A DNA stretch of 46,983 bases from Lachnospiraceae bacterium. GTDB lineage: Bacteria > Bacillota > Clostridia > Lachnospirales > Lachnospiraceae. Made by a program: the position numbers and the translations under genes. Location of the stretch: positions 1 to 46,983 of the forward strand of contig JAFXAZ010000067.1 of the NCBI GenBank assembly GCA_017521985.1. Direction: 5' to 3'. Below, in pieces: positions 8,634 to 19,120 of this stretch; position 1 is the first letter of the stretch; every line of letters begins with the position of its first letter. The notes beneath the pieces were generated by a model, which made no database searches, was not told the origin of the DNA, and was given only the letters and a program-made list of their open reading frames with translations.

Positions 8634-9581
8634 TTATTTATAATATGTACGATTTCTTTGTGTGTTAATCTTTTTAACAGTTTTAGATGGTGCCTTAATG
8701 TTCATCTTAGGCACTACCTTCACATAATAATAATAATCCTCATCCTCAAATTGCACCCGTTCTGTTCGGCTATAATCCAGACCCATGAACAAAAATCCCA
8801 CAAACATGGCCACCGGAATTGCAATAACAGTACCTAGCAGCAATCCGATTATACTCGGACCATTATCAAAAATCAGTAATCCCATAAAGTTTAAAATAAC
8901 ATTTGTCATGGCACCTGTAAAAATAGCCATACTCCAAGCATGGTCAACAGACTGCCTACGCAAAATATGTACCACGATAGTTGCTGCTGCAAAGCTTAAC
9001 AGCGCCAAAAACATTTCCTCATTATGTATAATGCCATCTAATGCCACTCGTATTTTATCCATAGAACCGGTAGTTGTCATGCCCTGAATAGTCAGTGCAT
9101 TTACGGAAACATAATCGATATAATAATGAACAATAATACCGCAACAGAACGTAAGCACTGCTGTCGGTCCGCACAATACACCCACTAACAATGGCATCAC
9201 ATAAGGAATACCTATATAGAAAGAAACCGGTACCAGCACTAACAATAACAATTCCTTACTGCAAAATCTCAAGTACAAGAAAAGCATCACTGCAAAAACA
9301 GCCGCAGCAACCAATGCCAGTTCCATAGAAAGAGAATACAAATGCCCCAAAATCACTATAAGACCTACTAAAACAGTAATTACCCTTGGAGTAAATGCGC
9401 AAACAGCCGCCAACACCAAAACTACCAAAAAACTATCCAATTGTCTCATATAACCTATTTTGTCATTGATAGCCATTAACATTATAAATGCTATAATTGC
9501 CTTAACCGTTGGTACAATAATACCATGATAGCTTGCATACAAGCTTTTTATTTTTTCCTTCATCATCAATAGTGCTGTCAT
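8634..9581 (-). CDS. Unknown polytopic membrane protein upstream of cdaA
   Basis: 315 residues with about eight hydrophobic segments between residues 20 and 270. A cytoplasmic-looking tail follows: an acidic and tyrosine-rich patch EDEDYYYYVKVVP, then a basic end (KTVKKINTQRNR). A central HYYIDYVSVNALTIQG loop separates the two halves. I do not recognise a family with a known function. It lies in the recD2-to-HPr run, 18 bases after the 9600 gene and 11 bases before cdaA, with AGAGG before the ATG. Tight spacing suggests co-transcription with c-di-AMP synthesis genes; any functional link is inference. Confidence 0.8.
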   Translation of the reverse strand: MTALLMMKEKIKSLYASYHGIIVPTVKAIIAFIMLMAINDKIGYMRQLDSFLVVLVLAAVCAFTPRVITVLVGLIVILGHLYSLSMELALVAAAVFAVMLFLYLRFCSKELLLLVLVPVSFYIGIPYVMPLLVGVLCGPTAVLTFCCGIIVHYYIDYVSVNALTIQGMTTTGSMDKIRVALDGIIHNEEMFLALLSFAAATIVVHILRRQSVDHAWSMAIFTGAMTNVILNFMGLLIFDNGPSIIGLLLGTVIAIPVAMFVGFLFMGLDYSRTERVQFEDEDYYYYVKVVPKMNIKAPSKTVKKINTQRNRTYYK

Positions 9582-9599
9582 AATTACCTCTTATATTTT

Positions 9600-9995
9600 T
9601 TAATTATCTGATTGTACATATTGCCGGTATAATTCTTTAAGCCCCAACAGGAATTTATTTACTCTTTTCTTATATCTGCCATACCGATAACTGATATAAA
9701 CATAACACATACCAAGATACAATCCCATATAAATAATATACACAAGCAATATATTGATAGCCAAATGCATTATGTCCATACTGAATAATTCAATTAGTAA
9801 GCTTTCAATGTTATACAATACCCATAATGCCAAAACAATTACAAAAGCAATGGTTCCACATACAAAGGACCACAGCATATGTGCTGTCACATAATCCCCC
9901 GGCGCATATCGTGTAATCTGTAATTCTTTTTTTCCCCGCTTACTTTCATACAATGCAAGCTTTGTCATCATTCTGGTACGTTGTTCATTAATCAT
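9600..9995 (-). CDS. Unknown small membrane protein
   Basis: 131 residues. A basic N-terminal part (RTRMMTKLALYESKRGKKE) is followed by two clear membrane segments (about residues 43-65 and 75-100) and a basic, tyrosine-rich C-terminus (YISYRYGRYKKRVNKFLLG). The family is unknown to me. GAGG lies 8 bases before the ATG; the comF stop is 11 bases upstream. It and the 8634 gene form a pair of unknown membrane proteins inserted between comF and cdaA. Confidence 0.75.
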   Translation of the reverse strand: MINEQRTRMMTKLALYESKRGKKELQITRYAPGDYVTAHMLWSFVCGTIAFVIVLALWVLYNIESLLIELFSMDIMHLAINILLVYIIYMGLYLGMCYVYISYRYGRYKKRVNKFLLGLKELYRQYVQSDN

Positions 9996-10006
9996 AATCG
10001 TTACCT

Positions 10007-10708
10007 CTATTCCATCCCTGCAGCAAGTGCAATCACATACACATTTTCCACACCATTTTCCAAAAAAACTTCGGACAAGGCATCCACGGTACTGCCGGTA
10101 GTATATATATCATCTATTATAATTACCGTATTTAATTTTACATCATTTACACATAATTTAAAAGCCTTTTTCAAATTATTTTGACGTTCTGCATAATTTA
10201 ATTGCTTTTGAGACACTGTTTTCTTGTGTCGTACGGCGATTTTGTCTAAACATGGAAGCCCCATGCGTTTTGCAAGTGCTTTCCCAAGAAGTAGTGACTG
10301 ATTGTATCCCCTCTCATTTAAACGACTTTTGTGCAACGGTACCGGTACGATTGCTTCTGCATTCATGGCGCGGATATCATTTCCCAAGTGCCTATACAAT
10401 TCTTCACCAAAAAAATCAGCATACTCCTGTCGACCCTGATATTTAAATCGAAACAATGAACCTGCCACACTTTCGTAACGATACAGCGACCTGCCTCTGA
10501 TAAACTTATGTGTATATTTGCGGCAGTCATGACAATACTCCGTTTCCCGGTCTGACAGCCCCTTACCGCACTTCATACAATAATCACTGCCCAAATACTC
10601 CAGCTTCTTTACGCAGTCCGGGCAGCACAACTCTCCCCATGGTTTTACAATATCATCACAGACAGGACATCTGCGAGGAAATAAAAGCTCACTAAATACC
10701 TGCTGCAT
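10007..10708 (-). CDS. comF: ComF family phosphoribosyltransferase-like protein
   Basis: 233 residues. The N-terminal zinc-ribbon part has four CxxC-type pairs (RRCPVCDD, CCPDC, YCMKCGKG, EYCHDCRKY). The C-terminal phosphoribosyltransferase fold carries VPVPLHKSRLNERGYNQS and the PRPP loop VIIIDDIYTTGSTVDA. ComF/GntX proteins are needed for natural DNA uptake in Bacillus, where ComFC is thought to act with the ComFA helicase on incoming single-stranded DNA. The ATG at 10708 overlaps the end of recD2 by 17 bases, with AAGGAG directly upstream. Confidence 0.93.
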   Translation of the reverse strand: MQQVFSELLFPRRCPVCDDIVKPWGELCCPDCVKKLEYLGSDYCMKCGKGLSDRETEYCHDCRKYTHKFIRGRSLYRYESVAGSLFRFKYQGRQEYADFFGEELYRHLGNDIRAMNAEAIVPVPLHKSRLNERGYNQSLLLGKALAKRMGLPCLDKIAVRHKKTVSQKQLNYAERQNNLKKAFKLCVNDVKLNTVIIIDDIYTTGSTVDALSEVFLENGVENVYVIALAAGME

Positions 10709-12926
10709 AGCACTCCTTAATCCGTAAATACAAAGACGTATATCTTTTATGCTGACTTTCGTTAGCAATCATATTTTCTATACTCTCTCTACTGCCCAGA
10801 ATTGTAACGCAATTACGCGCTCTGGTTACACCGGTATAAAGCAGATTCCGATTAAACAGCATACGCGGACCAGTCAATAATGGCATAATAACTGCCGGGT
10901 ACTCACTGCCTTGGGATTTGTGAATGGTAATTGCATAAGCAAGCTCCAATTCCTCCAACCCTGAAAACGGGTAAGTTACTCTTTTGCCTTCTTCAAATTC
11001 CACTACAACCTGCTCTGCATATTCACGAATCTCTTTTACACGTCCCACATCACCATTAAACACACCCATGCCACGGTCGATAGGTATATTGTACTTGCTG
11101 ACAACTTCCCATTCCAGTTGATAATTATTGCGAATTTGCATTACCTTATCGCCTTCCCGAAACATTATATCGCCCGCCTGATGCTCCTTCTTAGATGGTG
11201 CAGGCGGATTTAAGTACTCCTGCAAAATCTTATTAAGCTGTTCTACACCCAATGTTCCCTTTCGCATAGGTGTCAACACCTGGATATCCATGTAATCTGC
11301 ATTTACATACTTTGGAAGCTTCTCTCGAATAAGCTGAATCATATGCTTATAAATTACATTCACGTCATTACGTTCCAAGAAAAAGAAATCCTTACTTTTA
11401 TTATCCAGATTAATTGTTAAGCCTTTGTTAATACGATGTGCATTTACAATAATGTCACTGCTGGCTGCCTGCCTGAAAATCCGGTCCAACACTATCACAG
11501 GGAAACATTCACTCCGCATCACGTCACGCAAAATCTGCCCCGGTCCTACACTCGGAAGCTGGTCCACGTCACCAACTAAAATAAGCCTGGTGCCTGTACA
11601 GATTGCCTGCAACAGCGCATGAAACAAGTGAATATCTACCATGGACATCTCATCAATAATCACCACGTCCGCCTCTAAAGGATTGCTTCGATTACGCTCA
11701 AACCGTGCCCCTTTACTGTCATCCTCTAAGGCACCATTTAATTCCAGCATGCGGTGGATTGTTCTGGCCTCATACCCTGTAGCCTCTGTCATGCGCTTAG
11801 CAGCACGTCCTGTGGGTGCTCCCAACAAAATATCCAGCCCCTGCTGTTCAAAATACTTAATCATGGTATTGATGGTCGTCGTCTTACCGGTTCCCGGACC
11901 GCCTGACAAAATAAACACACCATTCTTGATGCTTCCCAATACTGCTCTGGTCTGCAAATCATCCAATACAATTCCAAGGCTGTCGGATAGCTTCTCTATT
12001 TCTTGTAAAATCTTTGTTTCTTTCTTCGGGCTGATATACTCTACGGAGGTATTCAATTCATGGAGCATGCGTGCACAACTCAGCTCCATATAATAATATT
12101 TGGAAGCATACACCATACACACATCTTCGATTTGCTTTATGACCAGTTTCTTGTCCATAGCCATATTGGACAAAATCGGCTCAATAGCCTCCCTGGCTAC
12201 TCCCAATAAATACTCACTTCTCTCCAGCAGAAGTTCCATGGGAAGATACACATGTCCTTCCTGCAGTGCCTGCATAAGTACATACAACACCCCACTGCTG
12301 ATACGATAATCGGAATCCGTATGAATACCAATCTTGCCGGCAATTTCATCTGCCATTTTAAAACCTACTCCGGTAATATCCTCTGCCAAACGATATGGAT
12401 TAGACTGCATCACCTGATACATACTCTCTTCATAGGTCTGATAAATCTTTACCGCCAAGGTATTACTGATACCGAATTGTTGCAGATATACCAATGCCGA
12501 ACGAAGTTCTCTTTTCTCCTCCATCTGTGCACTGATTTCCCTGGCAATTCGTTCACTGATGCCTTTTACCTCCACCAAACGCTCCGGTTCCTCTTCCATA
12601 ATCCGAAACGTATCTGCACCAAAACGTTTAATAATTCGATCAGCCAGCGCTGCACCAATACCTTTTACAGCTCCGCTGGCAAGATATCTGCGCATACTTT
12701 CTACATCTTCCGGAGGAACCACCTTGTATGTAACAATTTTAAACTGTGCACCATATACCGGGTGAGTAATCCCCTCACCCTCTGCCTCAATAGTCTCACC
12801 TACCGTCAGTCCCTTCATGGTGCCGACGCAGGTAATTTCATCCCCCTCGCTGACCATATGAAATACGGTATATCCATTTTCACTTTGATAAACAATATGC
12901 TCTACATACCCTTTAATGATATCCAT
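10692..12926 (-). CDS. recD2: RecD2-type ATP-dependent DNA helicase
   Basis: 744 residues. The N-terminal OB-like part (about 1-90) begins with YVEHIVYQSENGYTVFHM. A helix-hairpin-helix region follows (GAVKGIGAALADRI and LVEVKGISERIA). The superfamily 1B motor has Walker A GGPGTGKTTTI, Walker B VVIIDEMSMVD, GDVDQLPSVGPG and the C-terminal UvrD-like HKSQGSEYP and TGVTRARN. RecD2 unwinds DNA 5' to 3' independently of RecBC. The start at 12926 has GGAGG 4 bases upstream; a longer frame from 12986 would begin inside the mreB terminator. It is the first gene of the run that reaches HPr. Confidence 0.95.
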   Translation of the reverse strand: MDIIKGYVEHIVYQSENGYTVFHMVSEGDEITCVGTMKGLTVGETIEAEGEGITHPVYGAQFKIVTYKVVPPEDVESMRRYLASGAVKGIGAALADRIIKRFGADTFRIMEEEPERLVEVKGISERIAREISAQMEEKRELRSALVYLQQFGISNTLAVKIYQTYEESMYQVMQSNPYRLAEDITGVGFKMADEIAGKIGIHTDSDYRISSGVLYVLMQALQEGHVYLPMELLLERSEYLLGVAREAIEPILSNMAMDKKLVIKQIEDVCMVYASKYYYMELSCARMLHELNTSVEYISPKKETKILQEIEKLSDSLGIVLDDLQTRAVLGSIKNGVFILSGGPGTGKTTTINTMIKYFEQQGLDILLGAPTGRAAKRMTEATGYEARTIHRMLELNGALEDDSKGARFERNRSNPLEADVVIIDEMSMVDIHLFHALLQAICTGTRLILVGDVDQLPSVGPGQILRDVMRSECFPVIVLDRIFRQAASSDIIVNAHRINKGLTINLDNKSKDFFFLERNDVNVIYKHMIQLIREKLPKYVNADYMDIQVLTPMRKGTLGVEQLNKILQEYLNPPAPSKKEHQAGDIMFREGDKVMQIRNNYQLEWEVVSKYNIPIDRGMGVFNGDVGRVKEIREYAEQVVVEFEEGKRVTYPFSGLEELELAYAITIHKSQGSEYPAVIMPLLTGPRMLFNRNLLYTGVTRARNCVTILGSRESIENMIANESQHKRYTSLYLRIKECYAAGI

Positions 12927-12967
12927 ACTTCCTCCGGTTTCTTTTCCATGTTCCCATGTTTTCTGGT

Positions 12968-12998
12968 TTAAAAAGGCTGTCGCCATTACGACAGCCTC
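12968..12998 (-). terminator. Rho-independent terminator of mreB
   Basis: Minus strand: AGGCTGTCG, loop TAATGG, CGACAGCCT, then TTTTT. It separates mreB from recD2 and argues against the longer recD2 start. Confidence 0.9.
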
Positions 12999-13003
12999 TA
13001 ACT

Positions 13004-14002
13004 TTATTCTTTATCTCTGTAGCCTGCCAAAAACTCTACATACTTACCGGTACCAACCGCAACTGCTGTCATAGGATCTTCAGCTGTAATTGTATTAATG
13101 CCTGTTCTGGAGTAAATCAGCTCTTCTAAACCACGCAGCAAACTGCCACCACCTGTAAGCACAATTCCTCTGTCCGCGATATCTGCCGCAAGCTCCGGTG
13201 GAGTCTTTTCCAGAACACTGTGGATCGTTTCTACAATCTGGTTAACAGGCTCACGAAGTGCTTCCTCGGTTTCCTTAGAAGATACTGTGATAGTCTTTGG
13301 AAGACCGGTAACAAGGTCTCTGCCTCGAACATCCATAAAGGTTTCTTCGCCAATATCATAAACGGTACCGATTTTAATCTTTAAATCTTCCGCACTTCTT
13401 TCACCAACCAAGAGGTTGTGCTTTTTACGCATCCAACGAACGATTGCTTCATCAAAATCATCGCCGGCCACTTTAATGGAGGCACTAACAACGGTACCGC
13501 CAAGTGAAATAACCGCAATATCAGAAGTGCCACCACCAATATCTACAATCATGTTACCGCACGGACGGGAAATATCGATCCCTGCACCGATTGCTGCTGC
13601 AATTGGTTCCTCAATAATAGAAACCTCTCTTGCACCTGCTTCGTAAGTAGCATCTTCTACTGCTTTCTTTTCAACCTCAGTAACACCACTCGGTACACAA
13701 ACGGCAACCCGTGGCTTACGGAAGGTACGCTTTCCCATAGCCTTCTGAATAAAATATTTCATCATACGCTCTGTTACCTTGTAATCAGAGATAACACCTT
13801 GACGCAAAGGTCTGACTGCAACAATATTACCCGGTGTACGACCTAACATAAGTCTAGCGTTCTCACCAATTGCTTTAATCTTATTGGTGTCACGGTCAAA
13901 TGCAACTACACTTGGCTCTTTTAACACTACACCCTTTCCACGAATATATACTAAAATGCTGGCTGTGCCCAAATCAATTCCGATATCTGTATACTGTGCC
14001 AT
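13004..14002 (-). CDS. MreB/Mbl family rod-shape actin homologue
   Basis: 332 residues, the normal family length. Actin-fold motifs are DIGIDLGTASILVY (phosphate 1), VCVPSGVTEVEKKAVEDA, IIEEPIAAAIGAG, VDIGGGTSDIAVISLGG (phosphate 2) and ILTGGG-type IVLTGGGSLLRGL. It polymerises under the membrane and guides lateral cell-wall synthesis. No mreC or mreD adjoins, and it has its own promoter and terminator. This resembles a separately placed mbl paralogue more than the mreBCD operon copy, but the sequence alone does not separate mreB from mbl. AAAGGA lies before the ATG. Confidence 0.93.
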   Translation of the reverse strand: MAQYTDIGIDLGTASILVYIRGKGVVLKEPSVVAFDRDTNKIKAIGENARLMLGRTPGNIVAVRPLRQGVISDYKVTERMMKYFIQKAMGKRTFRKPRVAVCVPSGVTEVEKKAVEDATYEAGAREVSIIEEPIAAAIGAGIDISRPCGNMIVDIGGGTSDIAVISLGGTVVSASIKVAGDDFDEAIVRWMRKKHNLLVGERSAEDLKIKIGTVYDIGEETFMDVRGRDLVTGLPKTITVSSKETEEALREPVNQIVETIHSVLEKTPPELAADIADRGIVLTGGGSLLRGLEELIYSRTGINTITAEDPMTAVAVGTGKYVEFLAGYRDKE

Positions 14003-14085
14003 AAACTTTCCTTTCTACGCTCTCTTTATTTTCAATCGGTCTGCCCGAAAGCATCCCAAACTTTTATAAACAATGTCCTTAATTT

Positions 14086-14114
14086 ATCATAAAGCAGATT
14101 GCCAATAAGTGCAA
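14086..14114 (-). promoter_or_regulatory. Promoter of mreB/mbl
   Basis: Minus-strand TTGCAC (14114-14109), a 17-base spacer and TATGAT (14091-14086), giving a leader of about 75 bases before the 14002 start. Confidence 0.6.
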
Positions 14115-14156
14115 GAGCGAATAAGGTCGAATTAAGAAATTTTTCACTTTTTGGTC

Positions 14157-17018
14157 TTATTTGGCTGTATTTCGGTCTAACATTTTTTTGATATATCGTC
14201 CGGTATGAGACTCCTTAACGCGGCTCACTTCTTCCGGTGTACCGGTTGCTACAATCGTACCGCCGCCGTCGCCGCCTTCCGGTCCGATGTCAATGATATA
14301 ATCTGCCGTCTTAATCAGATCCAGATTATGCTCAATAACCACCACGGTATTACCACCATCCGCCAGCCTCTGTAAAATCTCCGTCAGCTTATGAACATCT
14401 GCAAAATGAAGCCCTGTGGTCGGCTCATCCAAAATATAAATAGTCTTGCCCGTACCACGTTTTGCAAGTTCTGTAGCCAGCTTCACACGCTGTGCCTCAC
14501 CACCCGACAACTCCGTAGACGGTTGTCCCAGCTTCACATAAGATAAGCCTACATCATACAAGGTCTGAATTTTACGGTGAATGGATGGTACCGGTGCAAA
14601 GAAATTCACTGCCTCTTCTACGGTCATATCCAGCACATCATAAATACTTTTCCCTTTATACTTTACCTCAAGGGTTTCACGATTATAACGCTTTCCACCG
14701 CACACTTCGCAAGGAACATATACATCCGGGAGAAAATGCATCTCAATCTTTAAAATACCGTCACCGCTGCAGGCTTCACATCGTCCACCCTTTACATTAA
14801 AACTGAAACGTCCCTTCTTGTAGCCCTTTGCTTTGGCATCTGCAGTAGCGGCAAACAAATCACGAATCTGGTCAAACACACCGGTATACGTTGCCGGATT
14901 AGAACGAGGTGTACGACCAATGGGTGATTGATCAATATTAATCACCTTGTCTAACTGTTCCACACCCTTAATCGTTTTATGCTTGCCCGGAATGGTACGC
15001 GCACGATTCAGTTTCTTTGCCAGCGTCTTATACACAATTTCATTAATTAATGATGATTTGCCCGAACCTGACACTCCTGTCACACACGTCAATACCCCTA
15101 ACGGGATTTCCACATCGATATTTTTCAGATTATTTTCTTTGGCACCGACCACTTGAAGCCAGCCATTTGGCTTGCGTCTTATGGCCGGAACCGGAATACA
15201 AATCTTACCACTCAAATACTGCCCGGTAATGGACTCCGGCACCTGACAAATCTCCTCTGCGGTTCCCTGGGCCACCACTTCTCCACCATGGCAGCCTGCT
15301 CCAGGTCCAATATCCACAATATGGTCTGCCGCCCACATCGTATCTTCATCATGCTCCACTACGATAAGCGTATTGCCCAAATCACGCAGATGTCGCAAAG
15401 TAGCCAGTAACTTATCATTATCTCTCTGATGCAGACCGATACTCGGTTCGTCCAAGATATAACATACCCCTACCAGACCGGAACCAATCTGGGTAGCCAG
15501 TCGAATACGCTGTGCCTCGCCACCGGACAAGGTGCCGGTCGCTCTGGATAAAGACAAATATTCCAAACCAACAGAACGCAAAAAACCAATTCTAGCATGA
15601 ATCTCCTTCATAATCTGCTCACCAATCATCTGGTGCTGCTTACTTAACTGCAAATCATGCACATGCTCGTATAAATCTTTTACCGTCATGGAGGTTACTT
15701 CGTGAATATTCTTCCCGCCGATGGTAACCGCCAACGCTTCCTTTTTCAGACGCTGTCCCTTACACAAGCTACATGGTGTAATACGCATAAACGTCTCGTA
15801 CTCTGCCTTCATAATTTCAGAGGCAGTTTCACGATATTTGCGCTCTACATTACGAATCAAGCCTTCAAAAGCAATCGGATACACACCCTTACCACGTTGA
15901 CCTTCATAATGAACATCTACCTTATGACCTCCGGTACCATATATAATAACATTCTGTGCCTCTGCACTTAACTCCTCAAACGGTGTGTCCAGACTAAAAC
16001 GATATTCCCTTGCCAGCGCCAAAAGAGTAGCATACGTAAAACTGCCCGGTTCACAGGAAGACTGCCAGCCCATAGCCTGAATAGCCCCCTGATGCAAAGA
16101 TAATGTGCGGTCGGGAATCATCAAATCAATATCAAACTCCATCTTATATCCCAAACCGAAACAATCCGGACAGGCTCCGAACGGATTATTAAACGAAAAG
16201 CTTCTGGGCTCCAGCTCCCCTACACTGATACCACAATTCGGGCACGCAAAGCTCTGGGAGCAAACAAGCATCTCTCCACCGATTACATCTACATATAATA
16301 ATCCTTCTGCCAAACTGAGTACATTCTCAATAGAATCCGTAAGTCGCGGCTCAATCCCCGGTTTTACCACCAATCGATCCACTACGATTTCGATATTGTG
16401 TTTAATATTTTTGTCCAGTTGAATCTCTTCGGTCAATTCATACATATTGCCATCAATCAGTACACGCACATAACCGCTCTTTGCCGCACGTTCCAACACC
16501 TTCTCATGGCGACCTTTTCGCCCGCGAACTACCGGAGCAAGCAGTTGAATACGACTTCCTTCCGGCAACTCCATAACCTGGTCCACCATCTGGTCTACGG
16601 ACATTTTGGAAATCTCTCTGCCGCAGTCCGGACAGTGCGGAATACCGATTCTGGCATATAAAAGTCGGAAATAATCGTAAATTTCCGTCACCGTACCTAC
16701 CGTCGAACGTGGATTACGGTTGGTAGACTTCTGGTCAATGGAAATAGCCGGCGATAAGCCCTCAATCTTCTCCACATCCGGCTTCTCCATCTGCCCCAAA
16801 AACATACGTGCATAGGAAGACAAGGACTCCATATATCTTCTCTGACCCTCTGCATAAATCGTATCAAAAGCCAAAGATGACTTGCCGGAACCGGATAAAC
16901 CTGTCAGTACTACCAGCTCATTTCGCGGAATATCTACACATAAATTCTTTAAATTATTTTCATTTGCGCCCCTAATCTTAATATATTCCCTGGGACGCAT
17001 TTTCTTTATTTCTTCCAT
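14157..17018 (-). CDS. uvrA: Excinuclease ABC subunit A
   Basis: 953 residues. Two ABC ATPase modules are visible: Walker [14 protein letters not shown] (near residue 40) and [13 protein letters not shown], signatures [17 protein letters not shown] and [17 protein letters not shown], and two Walker B/D-loop YILDEPS and [11 protein letters not shown] stretches. Zinc-binding cysteine sets include [13 protein letters not shown] with ACPDCFGLG, and CEACSGDG with [11 protein letters not shown]. UvrA dimers detect bulky DNA lesions and load UvrB. GGAGATAACTT precedes the ATG. It follows uvrB by 59 bases and is probably co-transcribed. Confidence 0.98.
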   Translation of the reverse strand: MEEIKKMRPREYIKIRGANENNLKNLCVDIPRNELVVLTGLSGSGKSSLAFDTIYAEGQRRYMESLSSYARMFLGQMEKPDVEKIEGLSPAISIDQKSTNRNPRSTVGTVTEIYDYFRLLYARIGIPHCPDCGREISKMSVDQMVDQVMELPEGSRIQLLAPVVRGRKGRHEKVLERAAKSGYVRVLIDGNMYELTEEIQLDKNIKHNIEIVVDRLVVKPGIEPRLTDSIENVLSLAEGLLYVDVIGGEMLVCSQSFACPNCGISVGELEPRSFSFNNPFGACPDCFGLGYKMEFDIDLMIPDRTLSLHQGAIQAMGWQSSCEPGSFTYATLLALAREYRFSLDTPFEELSAEAQNVIIYGTGGHKVDVHYEGQRGKGVYPIAFEGLIRNVERKYRETASEIMKAEYETFMRITPCSLCKGQRLKKEALAVTIGGKNIHEVTSMTVKDLYEHVHDLQLSKQHQMIGEQIMKEIHARIGFLRSVGLEYLSLSRATGTLSGGEAQRIRLATQIGSGLVGVCYILDEPSIGLHQRDNDKLLATLRHLRDLGNTLIVVEHDEDTMWAADHIVDIGPGAGCHGGEVVAQGTAEEICQVPESITGQYLSGKICIPVPAIRRKPNGWLQVVGAKENNLKNIDVEIPLGVLTCVTGVSGSGKSSLINEIVYKTLAKKLNRARTIPGKHKTIKGVEQLDKVINIDQSPIGRTPRSNPATYTGVFDQIRDLFAATADAKAKGYKKGRFSFNVKGGRCEACSGDGILKIEMHFLPDVYVPCEVCGGKRYNRETLEVKYKGKSIYDVLDMTVEEAVNFFAPVPSIHRKIQTLYDVGLSYVKLGQPSTELSGGEAQRVKLATELAKRGTGKTIYILDEPTTGLHFADVHKLTEILQRLADGGNTVVVIEHNLDLIKTADYIIDIGPEGGDGGGTIVATGTPEEVSRVKESHTGRYIKKMLDRNTAK

Positions 17019-17077
17019 AAGTTATCTCCTGTTTGTAGCCGAATATTCTTCTGGCTCTGCCTTCCTGCCAGCAAGAA

Positions 17078-19084
17078 CTACTTATCTTCTTCCAAGTCTT
17101 GTAATGCTTTTTTCAGTTCTATCATCTTGTCACGCAACTCTGCTGCCACCTCGAAATTCAAATCTGCCGCAGCCTTCTGCATTTTCTTTTGAACATCCGT
17201 AATAAGCTTGGACAGTTCTTCTCTGCTCATGCTCTCCGGATCCTTTTCCATACGAACCTCTTCCTTAGCAATATCTTTGCTGATACGAATGAGTTCCCGA
17301 ACCTCCTTACGAATGGTCTGTGGTGTAATACCATGTGCCTCATTATACGCCTGCTGAATCTCACGACGACGATTCGTTTCCCGTATAGCAGCATCCATAG
17401 AGTCTGTAATCTTATCTGCATACATAATAACATGACCATCTGCATTACGTGCTGCACGACCTATGGTCTGAATCAAAGAAGTCTCAGAACGCAGAAAGCC
17501 TTCCTTATCCGCATCTAAAATTGCAACCAGAGTAATCTCCGGAATATCCAGACCTTCCCTAAGCAGGTTGATACCTACCAAAACATCAAACACATCCAGT
17601 CGCATGTCTCGAATAATTTCACTTCGCTCCAAAGTATCAATATCAGAATGCAGATATCGAACCCTGACACCAACTTCTCGTAAATAATCCGTCAAATCCT
17701 CTGCCATGTGCTTCGTAAGCGTGGTAATCATAACCTTATTATGAGCAGACGTTTCTTTTTTAATCTCTGCCAAGAGGTCATCAATCTGCCCCTCTACCGG
17801 ACGCACCTCTACTGCGGGGTCTAAAAGTCCGGTTGGACGAATCACTTGCTCTGCACGCAAAAGCTCATGCTCCTTCTCATACACATTCGGTGTGGCAGAC
17901 ACAAAAAGCATCTGATCTATTTTACTCTCAAATTCCTCAAAATTCAATGGTCTGTTATCCAATGCGGATGGTAGACGGAAACCATAATCCACCAACGTGT
18001 TCTTACGGGAACGGTCTCCTGCATACATCCCCCGAACCTGCGGAATGGTAATATGAGACTCGTCCACTATAATCAAGAAATCATCTCCGAAGTAATCCAT
18101 CAACGTATGAGGTGTCGCTCCCGGTTCCATAAAATTCAGGTGACGGGAATAATTCTCAATACCGGAACAAAATCCGGTCTCACGCAGCATTTCCACATCA
18201 TAATTGGTACGCTCTGCAATACGCTGCGCCTCAATCAGCTTGTCACCCGCTTTAAAGAATTTTACACGTTCTTCCATCTCCGACTCAATATTGATGCAAG
18301 CTTTTAAAATCTTTTCCGGTGCAACCACATAATGAGACGCCGGAAAAATAGATATATGATTTAACAGTGTAAGAACCTTGCCTGTTAACGGGTCAATTTC
18401 TGCAATTCGGTCAATTTCATCCCCGAAAAATTCCACACGAATCAAATACTCCTCCGTATATGCCGGACAAATCTCAATCACATCTCCTCTAACACGGAAT
18501 GTACCACGTGTCGTATCCATATCATTACGAGTATATTGAATATCTACCAATTCGCGCAGCACCTGGTCTCGCTCCTTCATCATCCCCGGACGAAGTGACA
18601 CAATCAACTCCTGATAATCCTCTGGACTGCCCAAACCATAAATACAAGACACCGAAGCAATAACGATAACATCCCTTCGTTCTGTTAAAGCAGCCGTGGC
18701 AGACAAACGCAACTTGTCAATTTCATCATTAATAGCAGAATCCTTTGCAATATACGTATCGCTGGACGGTATATAAGCCTCCGGCTGGTAGTAATCATAG
18801 TAAGACACAAAATATTCGACTGCATTATCTGGAAAATACTCTTTAAACTCAGAGTACAACTGTGCTGCAAGTGTTTTATTGTGAGCTATTACCAAAGTCG
18901 GCTTATTTAATTGCTCTATAACATTTGCCATCGTGAAGGTCTTACCAGAGCCTGTAACACCTAATAAAGTCTGGAATTGATTGCCTTCTTTGAAGCCTTT
19001 TACAAGCTCTGCTATAGCTTGTGGTTGGTCTCCGGTAGGCTTGTATTCAGAGTGAAGTTTAAAGCGTTTTTGTATATCTTGCAT
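17078..19084 (-). CDS. uvrB: Excinuclease ABC subunit B
   Basis: 668 residues, normal for UvrB. Helicase motif [13 protein letters not shown], the damage-probing beta-hairpin [22 protein letters not shown]-like VDESH, motif [11 protein letters not shown] and the C-terminal UVR coil ([19 protein letters not shown], about 630-665) that contacts UvrC are all present. It verifies lesions handed over by UvrA and recruits UvrC. The start at 19084 has GGAGGTG with a 6-base spacer. It lies 36 bases after a RhuM-family gene, with no terminator visible between them. Confidence 0.98.
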   Translation of the reverse strand: MQDIQKRFKLHSEYKPTGDQPQAIAELVKGFKEGNQFQTLLGVTGSGKTFTMANVIEQLNKPTLVIAHNKTLAAQLYSEFKEYFPDNAVEYFVSYYDYYQPEAYIPSSDTYIAKDSAINDEIDKLRLSATAALTERRDVIVIASVSCIYGLGSPEDYQELIVSLRPGMMKERDQVLRELVDIQYTRNDMDTTRGTFRVRGDVIEICPAYTEEYLIRVEFFGDEIDRIAEIDPLTGKVLTLLNHISIFPASHYVVAPEKILKACINIESEMEERVKFFKAGDKLIEAQRIAERTNYDVEMLRETGFCSGIENYSRHLNFMEPGATPHTLMDYFGDDFLIIVDESHITIPQVRGMYAGDRSRKNTLVDYGFRLPSALDNRPLNFEEFESKIDQMLFVSATPNVYEKEHELLRAEQVIRPTGLLDPAVEVRPVEGQIDDLLAEIKKETSAHNKVMITTLTKHMAEDLTDYLREVGVRVRYLHSDIDTLERSEIIRDMRLDVFDVLVGINLLREGLDIPEITLVAILDADKEGFLRSETSLIQTIGRAARNADGHVIMYADKITDSMDAAIRETNRRREIQQAYNEAHGITPQTIRKEVRELIRISKDIAKEEVRMEKDPESMSREELSKLITDVQKKMQKAAADLNFEVAAELRDKMIELKKALQDLEEDK

Positions 19085-19120
19085 AAAAAACACCTCCAAA
19101 ATCTATTGTAAAAAACAAAA

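Noticed and set aside
12252-12971. 239-codon open frame on the plus strand opposite recD2
   Set aside because: It lies antisense to strongly conserved RecD2 codons, has no ribosome binding site and its product has no recognisable pattern; it is a by-product of recD2 codon use.
10692-12986. Longer RecD2 start at 12986
   Set aside because: The extra codons fall in the mreB terminator, and GGAGG precedes the ATG at 12926.
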